Below the pieces are notes generated by a model that was given only the letters and a program-made list of their open reading frames with translations, was not told where the DNA came from and ran no database searches. Position numbers and translations under genes: made by a program. DNA of 8,291 bases, from contig VBAF01000178.1 of NCBI GenBank assembly GCA_005884705.1, positions 1 to 8,291 on the forward strand, read 5' to 3'. This document shows positions 6,239 through 8,291 of the stretch, piece after piece (positions within the stretch are counted from its first letter, which is position 1; every line of letters starts with the position of its first letter). This DNA comes from Alphaproteobacteria bacterium (lineage in GTDB: Bacteria; Pseudomonadota; Alphaproteobacteria; Reyranellales; Reyranellaceae).

Positions 6239-6998
6239 CTAGTGCCGCGCGGCCTGCCCCGCGTCCAACGTCATCACCACGCCGCTGATGTAGCTCGCGC
6301 GCTCCGACGCGAGGAACACCGCGAGGTCGGCCACCTCGTCGGGCTCGGCCGGGCGGCCGAACGGCATGTGGGTGGTGGGCTCGGGCCAGCGCTCGGGATC
6401 GCCCCATTTCTGCTCCGCCTGGCTGCGCAGCAGGGTGGTCATGCGGTCGGTCCGGGTGCCGGGCGGGTTGATGGCGACCACGCGCACGCCCTGATCGACG
6501 CTCTTGGAGCCGACCGCGCGGGTGAAGGCCATCAGGCCGGCGTTGGCGGTGGTGCCGGCGACATAGTCGTAGTTGTAGCTCTCCCCCGCGAGCCCGATGA
6601 TGTTGACCACCACGCCCTTCTTGCGCGCGTACATCTTCTCCAGCATGGCGCGCGTGGCGTTGCTTGAGCTCCCACGCCTCGCGCCACTTGGCCTCGGTCA
6701 TGGCGAAGATGTCGCCGCGCGGGATGGCGCCGGCATTGTTGACCAGGACATCGGCATGGCCGACCGCCGCGACGACGCTGCGCACCGTGTCGCCCTTGGA
6801 GAAGTCGGCGACATGGATCTCGACCGGCACGTTGTGACGCGACCGGATCTTGTCGCGCGCGCCTTCCAACGACTCCTTGGAGCGCGAGGCGATGTGCACC
6901 GCGCAGCCTTCGGCGGCGAAGGCCATGGCGCAGGCATAGCCGATGCCGCGGCTGCCGCCGGTGATCAGCACGGTCTTGCCGTTGAGTTTGAGGTCCAT
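6239..6998 (-). pseudogene. Short-chain dehydrogenase/reductase, frameshifted, atypical active site
   Basis: The gene encodes a Rossmann-fold NAD(P)-dependent oxidoreductase of the SDR superfamily, split over two frames. Part one starts at ATG 6998 (MDLKLNGKTVLITGG), with the cofactor motif TGGSRGIG (13-20), DF at 65-66 and NNAG (87-90). It reads sensibly to WREAWELK (K112, codon 6665-6663). Part two resumes in another frame as NATRAMLEKMYARKKG and runs to the stop at 6239-6241. It contains VVNIIGLAG, INPPGTRTDR and the C-terminal PEDV-like block AEPDEVADLAVFLAS. SDRs normally carry five or so residues at the junction, so about 14 bases seem lost near 6662. The catalytic Ser, Tyr and Lys positions are Gly, Gly and Asn (see findings). 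The SD GGAGAG (7005-7010) overlaps the stop of the upstream hydrolase gene, so the two are in one operon. A sequencing or assembly error is possible. Confidence 0.82.
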
Positions 6999-7004
6999 CG
7001 CGTT

Positions 7005-7010
7005 CTCTCC
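7005..7010 (-). promoter_or_regulatory. Ribosome binding site of the SDR gene
   Basis: GGAGAG on the - strand lies six bases before ATG 6998. It begins with the G of the MBL gene's TAG stop, so reinitiation by ribosomes finishing the hydrolase gene is likely. It also supports 6998 as the SDR start. Confidence 0.65.
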
Positions 7011-7903
7011 TAGAGCCTGTAGGTCGAGTCGATCCTCGCCTGTCCGTCCTCGGTCTTGACCCGGCCGTCCTTCACCATCTGGATGAGATGCGCCAGCATC
7101 GAGCGGCCGGCGGCGGCGTGCAGATGGATCGGCGTGTCGGCGTAGTTCCTGGCGACCATCTGCGGGATGGTCTGGGGCCCTTCCTTGAGCCGCGCCATGA
7201 TCTGCGCCTCGCGGCCCAGGCGATGCTCGATATAGGACTCGACGAAAGGCTGCGGATTGCGGATCTCCGCGCCATGCGTCGGGATGTAGAGCGCGTCGGA
7301 GCGCGGCAGCAGCTTGCGCAGGCTCGCGAAGTAGTCGGCCATGTTGCCGTCGGGCGGCGAGATCACCGCGGTCGACCAGCCCATGACGTGGTCTCCCGAC
7401 AACAGCGCCTTGTCTTCCTTCACCGCAAAGCAGAGATGATTGGAGATATGGCCCGGCGTGTAGACCGCCTCGACCGTCCAGCCGTCGCCCTGCACCACGT
7501 CGCCGTCGTTGAGCTTGATGTCGGGCGCGAAGGAGAAGTCGCCTTCCTGCTCGGTCGTCACGCCGGCCGGCGGCCGCGGATGGGGGCCGTAGCTGTAGAC
7601 CTTGGCGCCGGTCGCCCGGGCCGTCGCCGGCGTCGCCGGCACGTGGTCGACATGGGTATGCGTGACGAAGATGTGCGTCACGGTCTCGCCGCGCACCGCG
7701 TTCAGCACGGCGTCGATATGCTCCTGCTGGTCGGGGCCGGGATCGACGATCGCCACCTTGCCGTGGCCGATGATGTAGGTGCCGGTGCCCTTGAAGGTGA
7801 ACGGGCTGGGATTCTTCGCCACGACGCGGCGGATCAGGGGAGTCACCTCCATCGCCGTGCCGTAGTCGAACTTGAACTCCTTGATGAACGGAATGCCGGG
7901 CAT
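7010..7903 (-). CDS. MBL-fold metallo-hydrolase (LACTB2/glyoxalase II-like)
   Basis: This is a 297-residue hydrolase of the metallo-beta-lactamase superfamily. The metal site looks complete: THTHVDH (H82, H84, D86, H87), TPGHISNH (H152), LSGDHVMG (D171) and PTHG (H210). FKGTGTYIIG followed by VDPGPDQQEHI (54-64) is typical of the LACTB2-like branch. The C-terminal 80 or so residues (EAQIMARLKEGPQTI onward) match the small winged-helix tail common there. Family members cleave thioesters, phosphodiesters or lactones; the true substrate is unknown. The start at 7903 has AGAGGA (7913-7918) nine bases upstream, touching the stop codon of the preceding propeller gene. The stop lies 11 bases before the SDR start. 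This spacing supports one operon and a shared pathway, perhaps catabolism or detoxification of a small organic compound. That last step is inference. Confidence 0.9.
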   Translation of the reverse strand: MPGIPFIKEFKFDYGTAMEVTPLIRRVVAKNPSPFTFKGTGTYIIGHGKVAIVDPGPDQQEHIDAVLNAVRGETVTHIFVTHTHVDHVPATPATARATGAKVYSYGPHPRPPAGVTTEQEGDFSFAPDIKLNDGDVVQGDGWTVEAVYTPGHISNHLCFAVKEDKALLSGDHVMGWSTAVISPPDGNMADYFASLRKLLPRSDALYIPTHGAEIRNPQPFVESYIEHRLGREAQIMARLKEGPQTIPQMVARNYADTPIHLHAAAGRSMLAHLIQMVKDGRVKTEDGQARIDSTYRL

Positions 7904-7912
7904 GAACGCGAA

Positions 7913-7918
7913 TCCTCT
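7913..7918 (-). promoter_or_regulatory. Ribosome binding site of the MBL hydrolase gene
   Basis: The bases read AGAGGA on the - strand, nine bases before ATG 7903. They overlap the last base of the upstream stop codon, which suggests translational coupling. Confidence 0.6.
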
Positions 7919-8291
7919 TAGGGGGCAGGCGGCGTGAGCTTGTAGAGCGCGTTGCGCCGGTCGGAACTGACATAGACCGCCCCGCCCGACCCGACGGCAA
8001 CGCCGGTCGGCACCAGCGCCGGCGGCCCGCCCGGATAGGGCTCGAGGCCGATGTCGAGGTTCGAGGCGATCACCGTCTTGGCGCCCGACACCGGATCGAT
8101 CGCCACCACCCGCTTCTGCCCGACCTCGGCGACATAGAGCCGGCCGTCGGGCCCGACATCGATGCCCTCGGGGCCGGCCAAGCCATCGGCCACGACCTTG
8201 CGCGCGCCCGAAGCGACGTCGATCTGGCTGACCGCGCCCGCGGCGTTCTCGGTGATGTAGAGGATGTTGTCCCTGCCCTTCGCCAGCGCCG
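7918..8291 (-). CDS. Beta-propeller protein, SMP-30/NHL-like (5' end outside window)
   Basis: This is the C-terminal 123 residues of a protein built from propeller-type repeats; the frame is open to the right edge. Three blades are recognisable, each with a Gly/Asp turn before a strand and a Ser/Thr-Gly turn after it: NILYITENAAGAVSQIDVASG, then GPEGIDVGPDGRLYVAEVG to AIDPVSG, then GVAVGSGGAVYVSSDRRNALY. Such repeats occur in SMP-30/gluconolactonase enzymes and in NHL proteins. Without the N-terminal part neither a signal peptide nor lactonase metal ligands can be checked. The stop TAA (7920-7918) shares a base with the SD of the next gene, the MBL hydrolase, so it is the most upstream visible member of that operon. 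If it is a lactonase-like enzyme, it could work in the same pathway; this is only suggested by context. Confidence 0.75.
   Translation of the reverse strand, partial: ALAKGRDNILYITENAAGAVSQIDVASGARKVVADGLAGPEGIDVGPDGRLYVAEVGQKRVVAIDPVSGAKTVIASNLDIGLEPYPGGPPALVPTGVAVGSGGAVYVSSDRRNALYKLTPPAP

Noticed and set aside
4211..6667. Very long open frame (818 codons) on the + strand across recQ
   Set aside because: It runs antisense to a full RecQ with all motifs. Its residues are the Arg/Gly/Ala/His-rich mix expected from the opposite strand of GC-rich coding DNA.
6057..8000. Open frame of 647 codons on the - strand that includes the SDR N-terminus
   Set aside because: Only the stretch from 6998 to about 6663 is real coding sequence. 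The rest is a shadow of the MBL gene and of the SDR second half. It is not a fusion protein.

Overview
The window is a stretch of GC-rich bacterial chromosome with tightly packed genes. Gene content and codon use suggest an alphaproteobacterium: strong G/C bias at third codon positions, a SCO/SenC protein, an intracellular PHB depolymerase, and a small Lys/Arg-rich protein of a kind I associate with Rhizobiales/Rhodospirillales. The genus cannot be fixed from the sequence alone. No rRNA, tRNA, CRISPR array, insertion sequence or phage gene is visible. Most of the window looks like ordinary housekeeping and accessory metabolism.

Left part, + strand (1-4161). The 3' end of a membrane-anchored SCO copper protein comes first. 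A 280-base non-coding gap follows, holding an 8-bp inverted repeat and a cluster of short repeats at the next gene's start. Then come an intracellular poly(3-hydroxybutyrate) depolymerase (phaZ), a small exported protein with WxxGxW repeats, a small-conductance MscS-type mechanosensitive channel, and a PPP-type metallophosphoesterase. The last two are 18 bases apart and probably co-transcribed.

Centre (4139-6224). A complete recQ helicase gene on the - strand converges on the phosphoesterase, and the two coding ends overlap by 23 bases. Divergent from recQ is a 46-codon gene for a very basic small protein with a strong ribosome binding site.

Right part, - strand (6239-8291). This is a compact three-gene operon, read right to left. 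It holds the C-terminal part of a beta-propeller (SMP-30/NHL-like) protein, an MBL-fold metallo-hydrolase with an intact metal site, and a short-chain dehydrogenase/reductase (SDR). In each junction the Shine-Dalgarno (SD) sequence of the next gene overlaps the stop codon of the previous one. The SDR is split by a frameshift that looks like a loss of about 14 bases. Independently, its second half lacks the canonical Ser-Tyr-Lys catalytic residues.

I see no convincing new multi-gene system. The points most worth a second look are the broken and catalytically atypical SDR, the small basic protein gene, hairpins near the starts of mscS and the WxxGxW gene, and the repeats at the phaZ start.
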